Shown here piece after piece: positions 1 to 10,547 of a DNA stretch of 64,000 bases. A program made the translations under genes and the position numbers. The stretch covers positions 1 through 64,000 of the forward strand of contig CABZEG010000003.1 of assembly GCA_902524655.1 (NCBI GenBank). Reading direction: 5' to 3'. This DNA is from an uncultured Alphaproteobacteria bacterium (GTDB lineage: Bacteria > Pseudomonadota > Alphaproteobacteria > Rhodobacterales > Rhodobacteraceae). Below the pieces are notes generated by a model. The model saw nothing but the letters and a program-made list of their open reading frames with translations. It was not told the DNA's origin and did not search any database. Positions within the stretch are counted from its first letter, which is position 1. Each line of letters opens with the position of its first letter.

Positions 1-873
1 TTTGAAAACCTTAGGGAATCTATTGAAAAATTGGCGTTAAACGATTCCTCATTCACCTTTGAGATCGAAACTTCATTAGCACTAGGGTTTGGTTTTCGAT
101 GTGGTTTTCTCGGATTGCTACACCTCGAGGTAATAAGAGACCGAATAGAGCGTGAGTTTAATATTGATTTAATCACTACTGCCCCAAGCGTCGTTTACAG
201 TGTTGAGACTACTGACAATCAATTACTCAATATTCACAATCCCGCAGACCTTCCAGATGCCTCCAAAATCACATGTATAAAGGAGCCCCGGATTAAGGCA
301 ACAATTTTAGTTCCAGATGAATATCTGGGAGATGTACTGAAACTTTGTCAGGAAAGACGAGGCATCCAGAAAGACTTAACCTATGTTGGTAGTCGTGCCA
401 TGACTGTATATGACTTACCTCTTAATGAAGTAGTTTTTGATTTTTATGACAAACTAAAGTCGGTAACAAAAGGATATGCAAGCTTTGACTACCAAATTGA
501 GGGCTATCAAGAGGATAATTTAGTGAAGATGCAAATTCTTGTTAATGACGAACCCGTTGATGCTCTTTCAATGATGGTGCATAGATCCAAGGCAGAGAGT
601 CGTGGACGTAGTTTGTGTGAGAAGCTTAAGGGGCTAATTCCACAACACTTATTCAAGGTCCCTATCCAAGCGGCCATCGGAGGCAGAGTAATAGCGCGAG
701 AAACAATATCCGCTCTCAGAAAGGATGTTACTGCTAAATGTTATGGAGGTGATATTACGAGAAAAAGAAAGCTTCTTGAGAAACAAAAGGCTGGTAAAAA
801 GAAAATGCGTCAATTTGGACGGGTGGAAATCCCCCAACAGGCTTTCATAGATGCGCTAAAAATGTCCGATTGA
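1..873 (+). CDS. lepA: Elongation factor 4 (LepA), C-terminal part; 5' truncated by window edge
   Basis: Frame open from base 1; [38 protein letters not shown] and C-terminal [35 protein letters not shown] are LepA hallmarks. Confidence 0.97.
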   Translation, partial: FENLRESIEKLALNDSSFTFEIETSLALGFGFRCGFLGLLHLEVIRDRIEREFNIDLITTAPSVVYSVETTDNQLLNIHNPADLPDASKITCIKEPRIKATILVPDEYLGDVLKLCQERRGIQKDLTYVGSRAMTVYDLPLNEVVFDFYDKLKSVTKGYASFDYQIEGYQEDNLVKMQILVNDEPVDALSMMVHRSKAESRGRSLCEKLKGLIPQHLFKVPIQAAIGGRVIARETISALRKDVTAKCYGGDITRKRKLLEKQKAGKKKMRQFGRVEIPQQAFIDALKMSD

Positions 874-878
874 CCTTA

Positions 879-1268
879 TCACGCAGGATGAGGGTGAATG
901 TGATAGGTTTTCTTCTTACACAAGTATATGTTACCAACATATCCTGTCGTAGTGTTATTTTCAAACCACTCAACCAAAGAAACAGAGTTACCGCCCATAA
1001 TTAAAGCCCTATTTTTTAGTTCCATCATAACACTGCGATAGTCTTGAGTTTGTCCAAAACTGAGTTTCATGACTTTAGTGCATAAGCTGTTCATCCTCAG
1101 ATTTAAATCTGGATGAACAGACACGTGACCTACTCCTTGTGCAGGTATCGCCCCTTGGGATGCCTTCCCTGAAGCACTATTTCCTTTGGCATTGGTTACA
1201 TTGGACAACTGAGGATTATAGGCACACCCCAAAATGAATAAAAAGACAAAAACTACAGCTATTCTCAT
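879..1268 (-). CDS. Small putative lipoprotein (DUF4156-like)
   Basis: N-terminal signal peptide with lipobox-like LFILGC; 129 aa; 'MELKNRALIMGGNSV' segment resembles DUF4156-type lipoproteins. Confidence 0.55.
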   Translation of the reverse strand: MRIAVVFVFLFILGCAYNPQLSNVTNAKGNSASGKASQGAIPAQGVGHVSVHPDLNLRMNSLCTKVMKLSFGQTQDYRSVMMELKNRALIMGGNSVSLVEWFENNTTTGYVGNIYLCKKKTYHIHPHPA

Positions 1269-1323
1269 AATAATTTCTCCTTGGAAATTTTAATAACGAC
1301 AAACAGAAAAATTTTTTAATAAT

Positions 1324-1896
1324 TTATTTAAAGAAATAGATCTCAGATATATCAATGTTTGCTTCATGGTCACGACCATATGCGACTATTCCTATGCTTT
1401 TAATAGATGAGCTTTTTATCTTTTTTCTAAGAAAGCTACTTGAAGGTTGAAATTCCTTAAGATTTAATTTAATGACTTTCCAGTTTTTTGAAGTCTTAAA
1501 AGATGCATTGTAAAATTGCCATGGTAGTAATGTTGAGGTTGTTCTGATAAATACGTAATATACCTCACCATTTCCTCTAACCTTAAGCGAAATGCCCTTG
1601 ATATCATTATCAAGATATTTAGTTAAACTATGTCTAATTTGTATAAATCCGCCGTTATTAGCTGTTGAAACTCTCCCTTCAAGCCGTACAAAATTATCTA
1701 AACCGCTTTTTCCAAAAAATGCCTTTCCACTTGATACACCACCCATTACACCATCAGTAAAAAATGACCAATTCCTACTTTTATTGGGATCAAAGGTCTC
1801 GAATGGTTTTTCTGACGCCATACCTAAATTTACCTCAAACGTAGCCATAATCAAAAATTTGCATGCTAATAGAAGATATCTATTCCTTCGTGACAT
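1324..1896 (-). CDS. CIA30-family protein (NADH:ubiquinone oxidoreductase intermediate-associated protein 30-like)
   Basis: WSFFTDGVMGGVSSGKAFF...LEGRVSTANNGGFIQIR motif typical of the CIA30 domain. Confidence 0.8.
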   Translation of the reverse strand: MSRRNRYLLLACKFLIMATFEVNLGMASEKPFETFDPNKSRNWSFFTDGVMGGVSSGKAFFGKSGLDNFVRLEGRVSTANNGGFIQIRHSLTKYLDNDIKGISLKVRGNGEVYYVFIRTTSTLLPWQFYNASFKTSKNWKVIKLNLKEFQPSSSFLRKKIKSSSIKSIGIVAYGRDHEANIDISEIYFFK

Positions 1897-2323
1897 ATTT
1901 CAATACTTCTATTAACTGTTGGTTGTTTTGAACCACGGCCAATGCTGCCGCATCTATCTCCTTAAGTGCATGTTGATGATCATCATCATGCATAATGATT
2001 AGTGATTTTCCTTTTGCAGCAGAATATCCTGCGTCGAAAGCTGCATTCCACTGTTTATACTTTTCTCCAAATTTTACTACTATAAGATCCGCACTTTCAA
2101 TATTTCTTCTTATTCTTATAGAGTTAATTTTCGCACCTTTATGGTCATGCCAGAACTTTTTATCCTCACTTCCTAGTATATCAGCTCCAGTGTTATCAGA
2201 GAGATCATGATTAGTCTCAGGTGCCAAAAACTCTACCTTAAGGTTAGCTTCATTTGCTGCTAATCTTAGCTCATCTCTCCAATTTGTATGAATTTCTCCT
2301 GATAAATAAATTCTCCAGCTCAT
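1880..2323 (-). CDS. YtoQ family protein
   Basis: MSWRIYLSGEIHTNWRDEL...FLAPETNHDLSD...SADLIVVKFGEKYKQWNAAFDAGYSAAKGKSLI; start moved to internal Met at 2323. Confidence 0.8.
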   Translation of the reverse strand: MSWRIYLSGEIHTNWRDELRLAANEANLKVEFLAPETNHDLSDNTGADILGSEDKKFWHDHKGAKINSIRIRRNIESADLIVVKFGEKYKQWNAAFDAGYSAAKGKSLIIMHDDDHQHALKEIDAAALAVVQNNQQLIEVLKYVTKE

Positions 2324-2413
2324 AAATCTTCCCAAAAAATTTGTTGTCAAACATTACATCTCTGATTAATAAACACTTACAAAAATGTTAATAATTCGTG
2401 TGAGGAAAACATA

Positions 2414-3424
2414 ATGGAAAAAAGAAATCTTGGCAATACAGGAACAAAGGTTGGTGCACTTGGTATAGGTGCGATGTCCTTTTCTGACTTTTATGGTCCC
2501 ACAAATACACAAGAAAGCCACGCAATTTTAAAAATGGCTCTAGATAACGGAATAGATCACATTGACACTGCAAAAGTTTATGGAATGGGCCTATCTGAGG
2601 AGAGAATAGGCCAGTTTTTAAATACCTTGAACCCAAAAGATAGGCAATTTTTCAAAATAGCTACAAAGGGTGGTATAGACAGGAAAAATTTTGATGATAA
2701 AGGCACCGTGGTTTTTGATAATTCAAAAGAATTTTTAACTGAAGAATTACATAATTCGCTTAGACGACTTGGGGTCGATTGCGTTGAACTTTATTATGTC
2801 CATCGAAGAGAAGCAGATAGACCAATTGAAGAAGTAACAGAAACTTTAGTTGAGTTTATAAAAGATGGAAAAATCAAGCAATTTGGTTTTTCAGAAATTG
2901 CTCCAACTTCATTGGAAAAAGCGGCATCAATTCATCCCGTCGGTGCTGTACAGTCGGAATATTCTTTAAGCACACGATATCCAGAACTAGGTCTCGTACA
3001 AAGAACAAAAAGTCTAGGTACATCGCTCGTGGCATTTAGCCCCATCGGAAGAAGCCTCTTAACAGATAAGCCACATAATTCGGAAACGGTTGAAAAAATG
3101 GAGTTTCTTAAAGCAAATCCTCGGTTTATGGAGCCAAATCTTTCTAGTAATATACAAGCCACTCAAAAGTTTCGTGAATATGCTGCGGATCTTGGGTGTA
3201 AAGCTTCAGGTCTTGCGATTGCTTGGCTTCTAAAGGTGGATGCACATGTTCTCCCTATACCTGGAACGAGGTCAGTAACTCATCTAAAAGAAATGATAGA
3301 TGGTTGTGAGCTGGATCTTACAGACAGTAATATGAGAGATATTGAAAATATATTACCTGTCGGATGGGCACATGGAGATCGTTACTCAACTGGCCAGTGG
3401 TTTGGACCCGAAAAATACTGTTAG
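2414..3424 (+). CDS. Aldo/keto reductase
   Basis: MEKRNLGNTGTKVGALGIGAMSFSDFYG...DHIDTAKVYG...GRSLLTDKPH; 336 aa. Confidence 0.93.
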   Translation: MEKRNLGNTGTKVGALGIGAMSFSDFYGPTNTQESHAILKMALDNGIDHIDTAKVYGMGLSEERIGQFLNTLNPKDRQFFKIATKGGIDRKNFDDKGTVVFDNSKEFLTEELHNSLRRLGVDCVELYYVHRREADRPIEEVTETLVEFIKDGKIKQFGFSEIAPTSLEKAASIHPVGAVQSEYSLSTRYPELGLVQRTKSLGTSLVAFSPIGRSLLTDKPHNSETVEKMEFLKANPRFMEPNLSSNIQATQKFREYAADLGCKASGLAIAWLLKVDAHVLPIPGTRSVTHLKEMIDGCELDLTDSNMRDIENILPVGWAHGDRYSTGQWFGPEKYC

Positions 3425-4647
3425 GCTGTCTTTCTTATAACCGTCTTGGCTGTCCCAAAAAATAGTAGCGAACTCACTATAAGAATATTTACTAAGTTCC
3501 ACATTATCCCATTTAGAATAGCAAGCTGATAAGAGTTAGTCGCATCAAAAATCACTCCAGAAATCCAGCCTCCAAAAGCCATGCCGATGACTGTTGCCAT
3601 TATAACGATCCCTACACGTGCTCCTGCCTCTTGCGGTGGCATGTATTCCCTTACAATAATTGCATAACTTGGAACTATACCACCTTGGGATAAACCAAAT
3701 ATCAAGCTCACTATATAAAGAGAACTCATCTCAGTTGTGGGGTAGTATAAAACTAATCCAATACATTGAAGTGATGAGCCTAATAGTAAAGTTTTTACGC
3801 CCCCAATAAAATCAACCAAAATACCTGATATTAGTCTTGATATTACACCCCCCAACAGCATTAAAGATAACATTTCCGCTCCAACTTGTGAGCCATAACC
3901 AAGGTCGACACACATTGTAACCAAGTGAATTTGTGGCATTGACATAGCGACACAACAGCAAATCCCGCCGATGCTAAGAATTATTTGAAGCGTCAAAGGT
4001 TTAAAACGGGAAGAAGTTGACATTGCACTCGCTAGTTTTTCTTGCTCGTCACTAAATTTTTTATCCAAACGTCTACGTAGAAAAAATGATGCGGGTAAAA
4101 TTATTATTATGCATGATAAGGCAAGTAAGAAATAAGATATTCTCCACCCATAATCACTTATTAAACCTCCAAGCAAAATAGGAAAAATAGCACCAGAAAT
4201 ATAGTTTCCACTTGCAGTAATTGCCACAGCGATACCGCGATACTTTTTAAACCAAAGAGAGATATCTGCTAATAAAGGGCCAAAACTTACCGCTGTTCCT
4301 ATACCTATAAAAAGATGAAAAAATGCTAACAAAAGGAATGAACCAAAAATTGATGCACAAAGATAACCAAATGCATTTAATAGTGACGCCAAAATTATTG
4401 CTTTTGTTATGCCGAATCGATCTACGATCCGACCTAGAAATACATTTCCTAATGCAAAGCCAAGCATAGTTAATGTGTAGGGAATAGATAACGCCGACCT
4501 CGTTACCTGAAATTCCTCTCCAAGATTCGGCATAATAACCACGATGCCCCACATTCCGGCATTTCCGACTATAGCGATAAACAGAGTTATGGTTAGGCGC
4601 GTTAATGAATAAAAACTATCTGGATAATAAGGTGCTGTTGCTTTCAA
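3421..4647 (-). CDS. MFS transporter
   Basis: About 12 hydrophobic segments; LGRIVDRFGITKAIILAS motif-A-like loop; 408 aa. Confidence 0.88.
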   Translation of the reverse strand: MKATAPYYPDSFYSLTRLTITLFIAIVGNAGMWGIVVIMPNLGEEFQVTRSALSIPYTLTMLGFALGNVFLGRIVDRFGITKAIILASLLNAFGYLCASIFGSFLLLAFFHLFIGIGTAVSFGPLLADISLWFKKYRGIAVAITASGNYISGAIFPILLGGLISDYGWRISYFLLALSCIIIILPASFFLRRRLDKKFSDEQEKLASAMSTSSRFKPLTLQIILSIGGICCCVAMSMPQIHLVTMCVDLGYGSQVGAEMLSLMLLGGVISRLISGILVDFIGGVKTLLLGSSLQCIGLVLYYPTTEMSSLYIVSLIFGLSQGGIVPSYAIIVREYMPPQEAGARVGIVIMATVIGMAFGGWISGVIFDATNSYQLAILNGIMWNLVNILIVSSLLFFGTAKTVIRKTA

Positions 4648-4786
4648 AATGCTTCCTGTATATTAGTACAAAAACGGTGTTAAACAAATATCCTGCAGTA
4701 ACACAAAACAATACATATTTTGTTATAGGTAATGTGTCAAAACTTTTATATAGTAGCCGGATGGTAGTTGGTTTTAGTTTAGTACA

Positions 4787-5689
4787 TTGAAAATTGAGTC
4801 ACGAAATCTTGATACCTTTGGCATCGCTGGCCTTTGTTTTTTCTCTTTAATTTCTGGGTATAATCAAGTTGTAATGAAAGTTGTTAATGATGGATTACAG
4901 CCTGTTTTTTGTGCTGGTTTAAGATCTTTATTTGCAGCTTTTCTTATATTGCTTTGGCTGTTTTTAACGAATAAAAGAATTAAAGTAGAGAAAAGCTTAC
5001 TACCAGCTATCCTATTCTACGGTGTGATTTTTGGGGCTGAATTTATGTTCCTCTATATTGCTCTGGATCTGACATCTGTTATTAGAGTAACGATCATGTT
5101 CTATACAATGCCTATTTGGCTTGCGTTGATGAACCATTTTTTACTTGAAAATGATAAGTTATCCATGGGCAAAACAATTGGGCTCTTTGCGGCCATTATC
5201 GGGTTAATTATTTCAGTAAGCTCTTCAACAGCATCGGGTGGATTGAGAGCTTCTATTATTGGCGATCTGTGCGCGCTATTGGGTTCGATTGGCTGGGCCT
5301 ACTTTGCGTTTTATTCAAAAAATTCTAGGGTTAGTGCAGAGTCACCTGATACTCTTATGTTTTATGCTTTCCTTGTATCTGCCCCAATGCTGATTATTCT
5401 TTCTATGTTCTATGGAGACTTTGTGAGAGATCTTACCCTGTTGCATTATGCCGGTTTCTCATTCCAAGTCTTATTTGCCTCGATAGGTTTTATATTCTGG
5501 GTCTGGCTTTTCAAGCGCTATTCTGCAACTACCGTAGCAAGCTTTTCTTTTCTAACCCCAATTATGGGTATCTTTTTTGGTTGGTTACTTTTATCGGAAC
5601 AACTATCAAGCGCGTTATTTGCAGCAGGCCTTCTGGTGATAGGCGGTATTTATCTAGTTACACGGGCCGAGACAAAGTTAACCGGATAA
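4787..5689 (+). CDS. DMT/EamA-family transporter
   Basis: About 10 TM segments with two EamA-like halves; likely TTG start; 300 aa. Confidence 0.85.
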   Translation: MKIESRNLDTFGIAGLCFFSLISGYNQVVMKVVNDGLQPVFCAGLRSLFAAFLILLWLFLTNKRIKVEKSLLPAILFYGVIFGAEFMFLYIALDLTSVIRVTIMFYTMPIWLALMNHFLLENDKLSMGKTIGLFAAIIGLIISVSSSTASGGLRASIIGDLCALLGSIGWAYFAFYSKNSRVSAESPDTLMFYAFLVSAPMLIILSMFYGDFVRDLTLLHYAGFSFQVLFASIGFIFWVWLFKRYSATTVASFSFLTPIMGIFFGWLLLSEQLSSALFAAGLLVIGGIYLVTRAETKLTG

Positions 5690-5693
5690 CAAG

Positions 5694-6485
5694 CTAACTA
5701 CCTGTAAACCTGGGCCTTTCCTTATTAAGAAACGAATTCAGTCCATGGGGACCGTCATGAGTGTCCATTGTGCCAACGATATGTCGAGTCTCGTTGTCAA
5801 GTTGCGACTCTATCGGAGATGAGAACGATGATAAAAGCATTTTCTTCACTCCTCCGTAGGCCTTGGTCGGTCCGGATGCAAGTTGAATTGCTAACTCGTT
5901 CGCCTTTTTGGCTAAGTTATCGTGAGCCACTACATTTGTTACAAAGCCCCATTGCTTGGCTTCGTCTGCAGACAACATTCTATTAGTTAGAAAAAGCTCT
6001 TTGGCTCTTAGTAATCCAATATGTTTAGCCAAAAAATACGTTGATGATCCATCAGGAGTTAACCCTGAAGCGGTATACGCTGAGACGAATTTTGCTTTAT
6101 CCGATGCCAAGATGTAGTCTCCTGAGAGAGCGAGAGAAAAGCCCCCGCCTGCAGCAGTTCCATTAATAGCCATAATAACCGGTGCATCCATATATTGAAA
6201 ACGTATAATTGCATTATGAAGATCGGAAGCCACTCGACTAAGATGTTCGTCCTGTCTTCCTCCTGGAGGATTATCAAATTCCTTTAGGTCGCCCCCAGCG
6301 TTGAACATTTTACCATTTGCTGTAATAATCAGAGCACCCAAGTTTTTGTCTCTCGAGCACAAAACTGATATCTCAAATAATTCCTTAGCCATTTGCGCGT
6401 TCAATGCGTTCGCTTCATCAGGCCTATTCATCGTAAGTATTCCGACTCTATCTTTAATCTCAAAAGTAATTGTCTCAAATTGCAT
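5694..6485 (-). CDS. Enoyl-CoA hydratase/isomerase family protein
   Basis: MQFETITFEIKDRVGILTMNRPDEANALN...GKMFNAGGDLKEF...INGTAAGGGFSLALSGDYILAS; start moved to internal Met. Confidence 0.93.
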   Translation of the reverse strand: MQFETITFEIKDRVGILTMNRPDEANALNAQMAKELFEISVLCSRDKNLGALIITANGKMFNAGGDLKEFDNPPGGRQDEHLSRVASDLHNAIIRFQYMDAPVIMAINGTAAGGGFSLALSGDYILASDKAKFVSAYTASGLTPDGSSTYFLAKHIGLLRAKELFLTNRMLSADEAKQWGFVTNVVAHDNLAKKANELAIQLASGPTKAYGGVKKMLLSSFSSPIESQLDNETRHIVGTMDTHDGPHGLNSFLNKERPRFTGS

Positions 6486-6602
6486 TATTGCCCCCTCTAA
6501 ATAATTCAAAATTAGAACTTTAGTAATCATACAACATAAATATAATTTTTCCCTATAAGTATTTGACTTCCCTTGTTAAGATTTGTTGTGGAGGACTAAA
6601 CT

Positions 6603-7082
6603 TTGGAATTTAGTGAAATTGTAAAAACTTTTACAACTGCGGTTGAAAATAACGATGGAGAAAAACTAGCCTCTTTGTTTACCGTTGATGGAATCTATGA
6701 CGATTATATTTATGGTGAATTTAAGGGAAGAAGAAATATTGCAACGATGCTTCCAACCCATTTTCACAGAGATGCTAAAAATTTTTCCTGGGAAATGTAC
6801 GACCTTATTAACAATGATAGAAAAGGGTACGCTAGATATCGTTTCTCTTTTACCTCGACACTGACCGGTTCTGAAAATCTAAAAGTAGCTGTACCCGGCA
6901 TGGCTTATTTCCAATTTGATGGTAATCTAATTGAATATTATGGGGAGGTAGTAAATGGTGGAATACCCATGGCTCAATTAAATCTCCCAGCAGGAAAGAT
7001 CAAACGCGTCTTCGAAAAATGGTCTGATAGAGCCCTAGTCTCAGATTCAGAACTAAAGAAGCTATATACCAAAGGAGAATAA
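6603..7082 (+). CDS. NTF2/SnoaL-like nuclear-transport-factor-fold protein
   Basis: 159 aa with N-terminal FTTAVENNDGEKLASLFTVDGIYDD; likely TTG start preceded by GGAGG. Confidence 0.65.
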   Translation: MEFSEIVKTFTTAVENNDGEKLASLFTVDGIYDDYIYGEFKGRRNIATMLPTHFHRDAKNFSWEMYDLINNDRKGYARYRFSFTSTLTGSENLKVAVPGMAYFQFDGNLIEYYGEVVNGGIPMAQLNLPAGKIKRVFEKWSDRALVSDSELKKLYTKGE

Positions 7083-7084
7083 TT

Positions 7085-7948
7085 TTGACTATTAGAGCGA
7101 GACGAAGTTTTATTTTTACGCCTGGATTAAAACCTGAAATGTTTCCAAAAGCTCTGAAATGCGGTGTTGATATGGTTTGTGTAGAATTAGAGGATGGTAT
7201 CGCACCTCATGACAAATCCGAGGCTAGGACGCGTGCCTTAAATATTTTTAAGGATGATAAGGGATTTAAAAACGTTGAGCGTATTCTTAGAATTAATAGT
7301 ATTCGCACACAATTTGGTTTGAAGGACTTACAGGCTGTTTTGAAAAGCGAAAGCCCGCCTCCAGCTTTAATGCTCCCCAAAGTGATGGATGCTGAAGAAA
7401 TTATCATAGTGGACGATCTATTATCAGAAGCAAATAAAGACTGTGACCTTCATCCTATTATAGAGACAAATAAAGGTTTAGAAAATGTCTTCAAAATTGC
7501 AGCCGCAAGTAAAAGAATAAAAACTTTATTTTTTGGACTTATTGATATGGCAGCAGAGCTTCGATGCAAATTAACGTGGGAAGATTTATTGTATGCACGT
7601 TCAAGAGTAGTACATGCTGCCGCAAAAGAAGGTCTTGACGCGATAGACGGACCTTATCTAGATCTCAGCGATAATGAGGGCCTTAAACGCTACTGTGAAC
7701 AGGCACGCAACCTGGGCTTCACAGGGAAAGGCTCAATTAACCCAAAACAGGTTCCAATAATAAATAAAATATTTTCTCCTAATGATCAAGAAGTAAAAAA
7801 AGCAGAGCGTATACTAAGTATTTTTGAAGAAGCAAATACAGGTCTTGTAATGGTCGATGGAAAGTTAATCGAAAAACCTGTACTGAGACAAATGCAAAGA
7901 ACAGTTGAGATTTCAAATAAATTAAAATCCCCCCAATCTAATGGATAG
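7085..7948 (+). CDS. HpcH/HpaI aldolase / CitE-like CoA ester lyase
   Basis: RARRSFIFTPGLKPEMFPKALKCGVDMVCVELEDGIAPHDKSEAR...GFTGKGSINPKQV. Confidence 0.92.
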   Translation: MTIRARRSFIFTPGLKPEMFPKALKCGVDMVCVELEDGIAPHDKSEARTRALNIFKDDKGFKNVERILRINSIRTQFGLKDLQAVLKSESPPPALMLPKVMDAEEIIIVDDLLSEANKDCDLHPIIETNKGLENVFKIAAASKRIKTLFFGLIDMAAELRCKLTWEDLLYARSRVVHAAAKEGLDAIDGPYLDLSDNEGLKRYCEQARNLGFTGKGSINPKQVPIINKIFSPNDQEVKKAERILSIFEEANTGLVMVDGKLIEKPVLRQMQRTVEISNKLKSPQSNG

Positions 7949-9089
7949 CTTTGAGAAAGAGATCAACTCAACGTTTCGGAAGTTGAATATACCTTTTGTT
8001 GACTATGGCATAACAAGTAGTGATTCTATTTCTCTTGAACGTATTTTCAGGAATCCCGAGTTTCCAAATTTATCTCAAAATAGAAACTCAATATTTCGCA
8101 TGGCATCAATGACTAAGCCTCTAACTGCCTATATTACATTGGCTCTACTTGATGATTATAGAATTGACCTTCACGAAAGCGTTGGCACTTATCTTCCTGA
8201 AATCAATAATTTAAGAATTGCCTATAAAGGGGGAGATACAATTAAGTATAAAAAAAATAATGTGCCTATTTCTTTCCATCACCTATTAAGCTGTACCTCG
8301 GGAAATGCATATGAACATCACGATCCAATCATTTCAGAGTTATTGTTGAAAAAGGAAATTGCTCCCATGAAAATAGGTGACGATGCTTTTCTAAAAGCAC
8401 CGTTAGTATTTACACCTGGTAGCCGATGGAGTTATGGCATCTCCTATGGCTGGCTTGGTAAAGCGATAGAAGCCATAAGTGGACTTAGCTTGGATGAAAA
8501 TCTCAAAAAGTATCTATGTAATCCTCTTGGCTTAAATCAGACTTCTTTTGATCCAGAGCAGTCCAATGAAGAAATCCTGGCTCCAGTATATTTTAGGGAG
8601 TCGAAGGGTTCTTATTTAGACATTACACCAAAGATCACTTTGGGCTTTAACCCATTTCACTATGGTGGTGGTGGAATTACATCTACCTTAAGTGACTATT
8701 TAAAGATCCTTCAGTTTTTTTTGAAAGATATGAAGTCTAATGGAAAAGATTCCGTTGTTTCATCTATGTTAAGCAATCAAATAGGCAGTTTAACGATTTT
8801 ACCTCTAAAAAGTTTCAATAAAAGCTTAGCGCTAGATTATGAAATTTATCCAAATATCGAAAAGTGCTGGGGCTATGGTCTTATTATAAACAAGGAACCA
8901 ATACCGAAAAAACGCAAAGCGGGAAGTGGAAGCTGGGCCGGTGTGTTGAATACATATTTTTGGTTGGATCCTACAAACGATTTGGCCGGTGTCTTTTTGG
9001 CACAGATCTTACCCTGCTACTGTCCCAATCTTCTTAACGCGTTCGAGACGTTCGAAGAACTTGCTTATGAGCGTTTAATAAGGAACTAG
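7941..9089 (+). CDS. Beta-lactamase-family serine hydrolase (class C / esterase type)
   Basis: FRMASMTKPLTAYI (SxxK) and FTPGSRWSYGISYGWLGKAIEAISG; overlaps upstream gene by 8 nt. Confidence 0.9.
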   Translation: MDSFEKEINSTFRKLNIPFVDYGITSSDSISLERIFRNPEFPNLSQNRNSIFRMASMTKPLTAYITLALLDDYRIDLHESVGTYLPEINNLRIAYKGGDTIKYKKNNVPISFHHLLSCTSGNAYEHHDPIISELLLKKEIAPMKIGDDAFLKAPLVFTPGSRWSYGISYGWLGKAIEAISGLSLDENLKKYLCNPLGLNQTSFDPEQSNEEILAPVYFRESKGSYLDITPKITLGFNPFHYGGGGITSTLSDYLKILQFFLKDMKSNGKDSVVSSMLSNQIGSLTILPLKSFNKSLALDYEIYPNIEKCWGYGLIINKEPIPKKRKAGSGSWAGVLNTYFWLDPTNDLAGVFLAQILPCYCPNLLNAFETFEELAYERLIRN

Positions 9090-9093
9090 TTGC

Positions 9094-9867
9094 TTGTTTT
9101 TTATTCTCTCGAAAATATTCAATTTTTTTTTAGACCCTTTCAATCTTTTAATAATTTCCTTTTTTCTTTTTTTACTTATCATCGCTAGAGCAAAAAAAAA
9201 TAAGCTTAGAGGCACCTATTGGTTTGTGCTTTTTTGGAGCCTTCTTCTATATAAACCGATACCAGAATTTCTTGTGAAAAATCTTGAAGATAAATTTTCG
9301 TATAGAGAAGAAACCTTTCTTGAGTTAGAAGGCATAATTGTACTCGGAGGTAGCACGGGCTCCGGAAAAATCGCTAAAGAACGGAACGACATTTCTCTAG
9401 GGCCAGGCGCGGAAAGAGTTTTTAAGGGTTTACAATTTCTACAGCAGCAACCTCAAGGTACTGTTATTTTTACTGGCTTTTCCGGAAATCTTTTCCATGA
9501 AGTGCTATCAGAGGCAGAGATAATAGAAAAGCTAATCAAGGCGCTAAAAGTAGATTCCAAAAAAATACTCTTTGAGAGACGCTCTCGAAATACGTTCGAA
9601 AATGCCTTTTACACAGGAGAGATTATTGATAACCTCAAAATAAAAAAGTGGGGGATTGTGACCTCAGCCAACCATATGAAGAGGGCTATCGCCTCTTTTG
9701 AAAAACAGCACCCCGAAACAGTCTTCGAAGCGATACCAGTTGATTTTCAAACGGCAAACTCGATATACTGGAGTCCAAGAAATATGCAAGGTAGTATTAA
9801 TCTTTGGCGTATCTATATACATGAAAGTGTAGGATACTGGATGTATAAGTTGACAAGGAAACTTTAA
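9094..9867 (+). CDS. YdcF/DUF218-family protein
   Basis: Membrane N-terminus, then IIVLGGSTGSGK...NTFENAFYTGEI...WGIVTSANHMKRAIASFEKQ; TTG start. Confidence 0.8.
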   Translation: MFFILSKIFNFFLDPFNLLIISFFLFLLIIARAKKNKLRGTYWFVLFWSLLLYKPIPEFLVKNLEDKFSYREETFLELEGIIVLGGSTGSGKIAKERNDISLGPGAERVFKGLQFLQQQPQGTVIFTGFSGNLFHEVLSEAEIIEKLIKALKVDSKKILFERRSRNTFENAFYTGEIIDNLKIKKWGIVTSANHMKRAIASFEKQHPETVFEAIPVDFQTANSIYWSPRNMQGSINLWRIYIHESVGYWMYKLTRKL

Positions 9868-10277
9868 TGAAATTGATGCAACTGGTTTATTGTTCCCAAC
9901 CGTTTGGATATAGCTTGGAAATTCTGTCAGCAATATTAATTGCTTCTAGAGCAAACAACAGGAAACACGACATCACTGGCGCTTTAATCTGTCGTTCGGA
10001 TATTTTTCTGCAGCTTCTTGAAGGACCTGAACAACAGGTAAAAAATACCTATGAGGCGATACAGAAGGATGACCGCCACATAAATGTCTATCACCTCTTC
10101 GATCAGTTTTGTGAAAAGCGTTTATTTCCTGCATGGGCTATGAAAGACGACCCGGTTAAAACGTGGATGTGGAGCCGGGAGGAGGTTTCAAGCGGAATTG
10201 TTAAAAGCTTGTCTAAAGCTGAGGTAGAAGAAGTTTTCGTTAAACTTTCCAGAGAAGCGAAAATTTTTAACTTTTAG
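9867..10277 (+). CDS. BLUF-domain blue-light sensor (single-domain)
   Basis: MQLVYCSQPFGYSLEILSAILIASRANNRKHDITGALICRSDIFLQLLEGPEQQVKNTYEAIQKDDRH; Y8, N30/N31 and Q49 positions of the flavin-binding core present; TAATG overlap with upstream gene. Confidence 0.92.
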   Translation: MKLMQLVYCSQPFGYSLEILSAILIASRANNRKHDITGALICRSDIFLQLLEGPEQQVKNTYEAIQKDDRHINVYHLFDQFCEKRLFPAWAMKDDPVKTWMWSREEVSSGIVKSLSKAEVEEVFVKLSREAKIFNF

Positions 10278-10280
10278 ACA

Positions 10281-10547
10281 ATGTCTAAGTATATGAGTTA
10301 CTTAAAGTATTTTATTACTTCTACCTGTTTTGTTCTGAGTTGTATTTTTTTGTTAATATTTTTACTTGAATTCTATGACCTAATAAATAGATGCTATAGT
10401 ATCAATCGCTTTTCGGTTTCTGTTTTAAACTGTATACAAGTGTTTTATTATGAAATACTTAAAACTAGCTTTTTCGTAGTGGTATTGTTACTTCTGGCTA
10501 TTTTGACAATGCAAAAACTTACAGTTCCTTTCAAATCGGGTGATTGA
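10281..10547 (+). CDS. Small two-TM membrane protein of unknown function
   Basis: 88 aa with two hydrophobic stretches, 3 nt after the BLUF stop and overlapping the downstream ORF. Confidence 0.55.
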   Translation: MSKYMSYLKYFITSTCFVLSCIFLLIFLLEFYDLINRCYSINRFSVSVLNCIQVFYYEILKTSFFVVVLLLLAILTMQKLTVPFKSGD

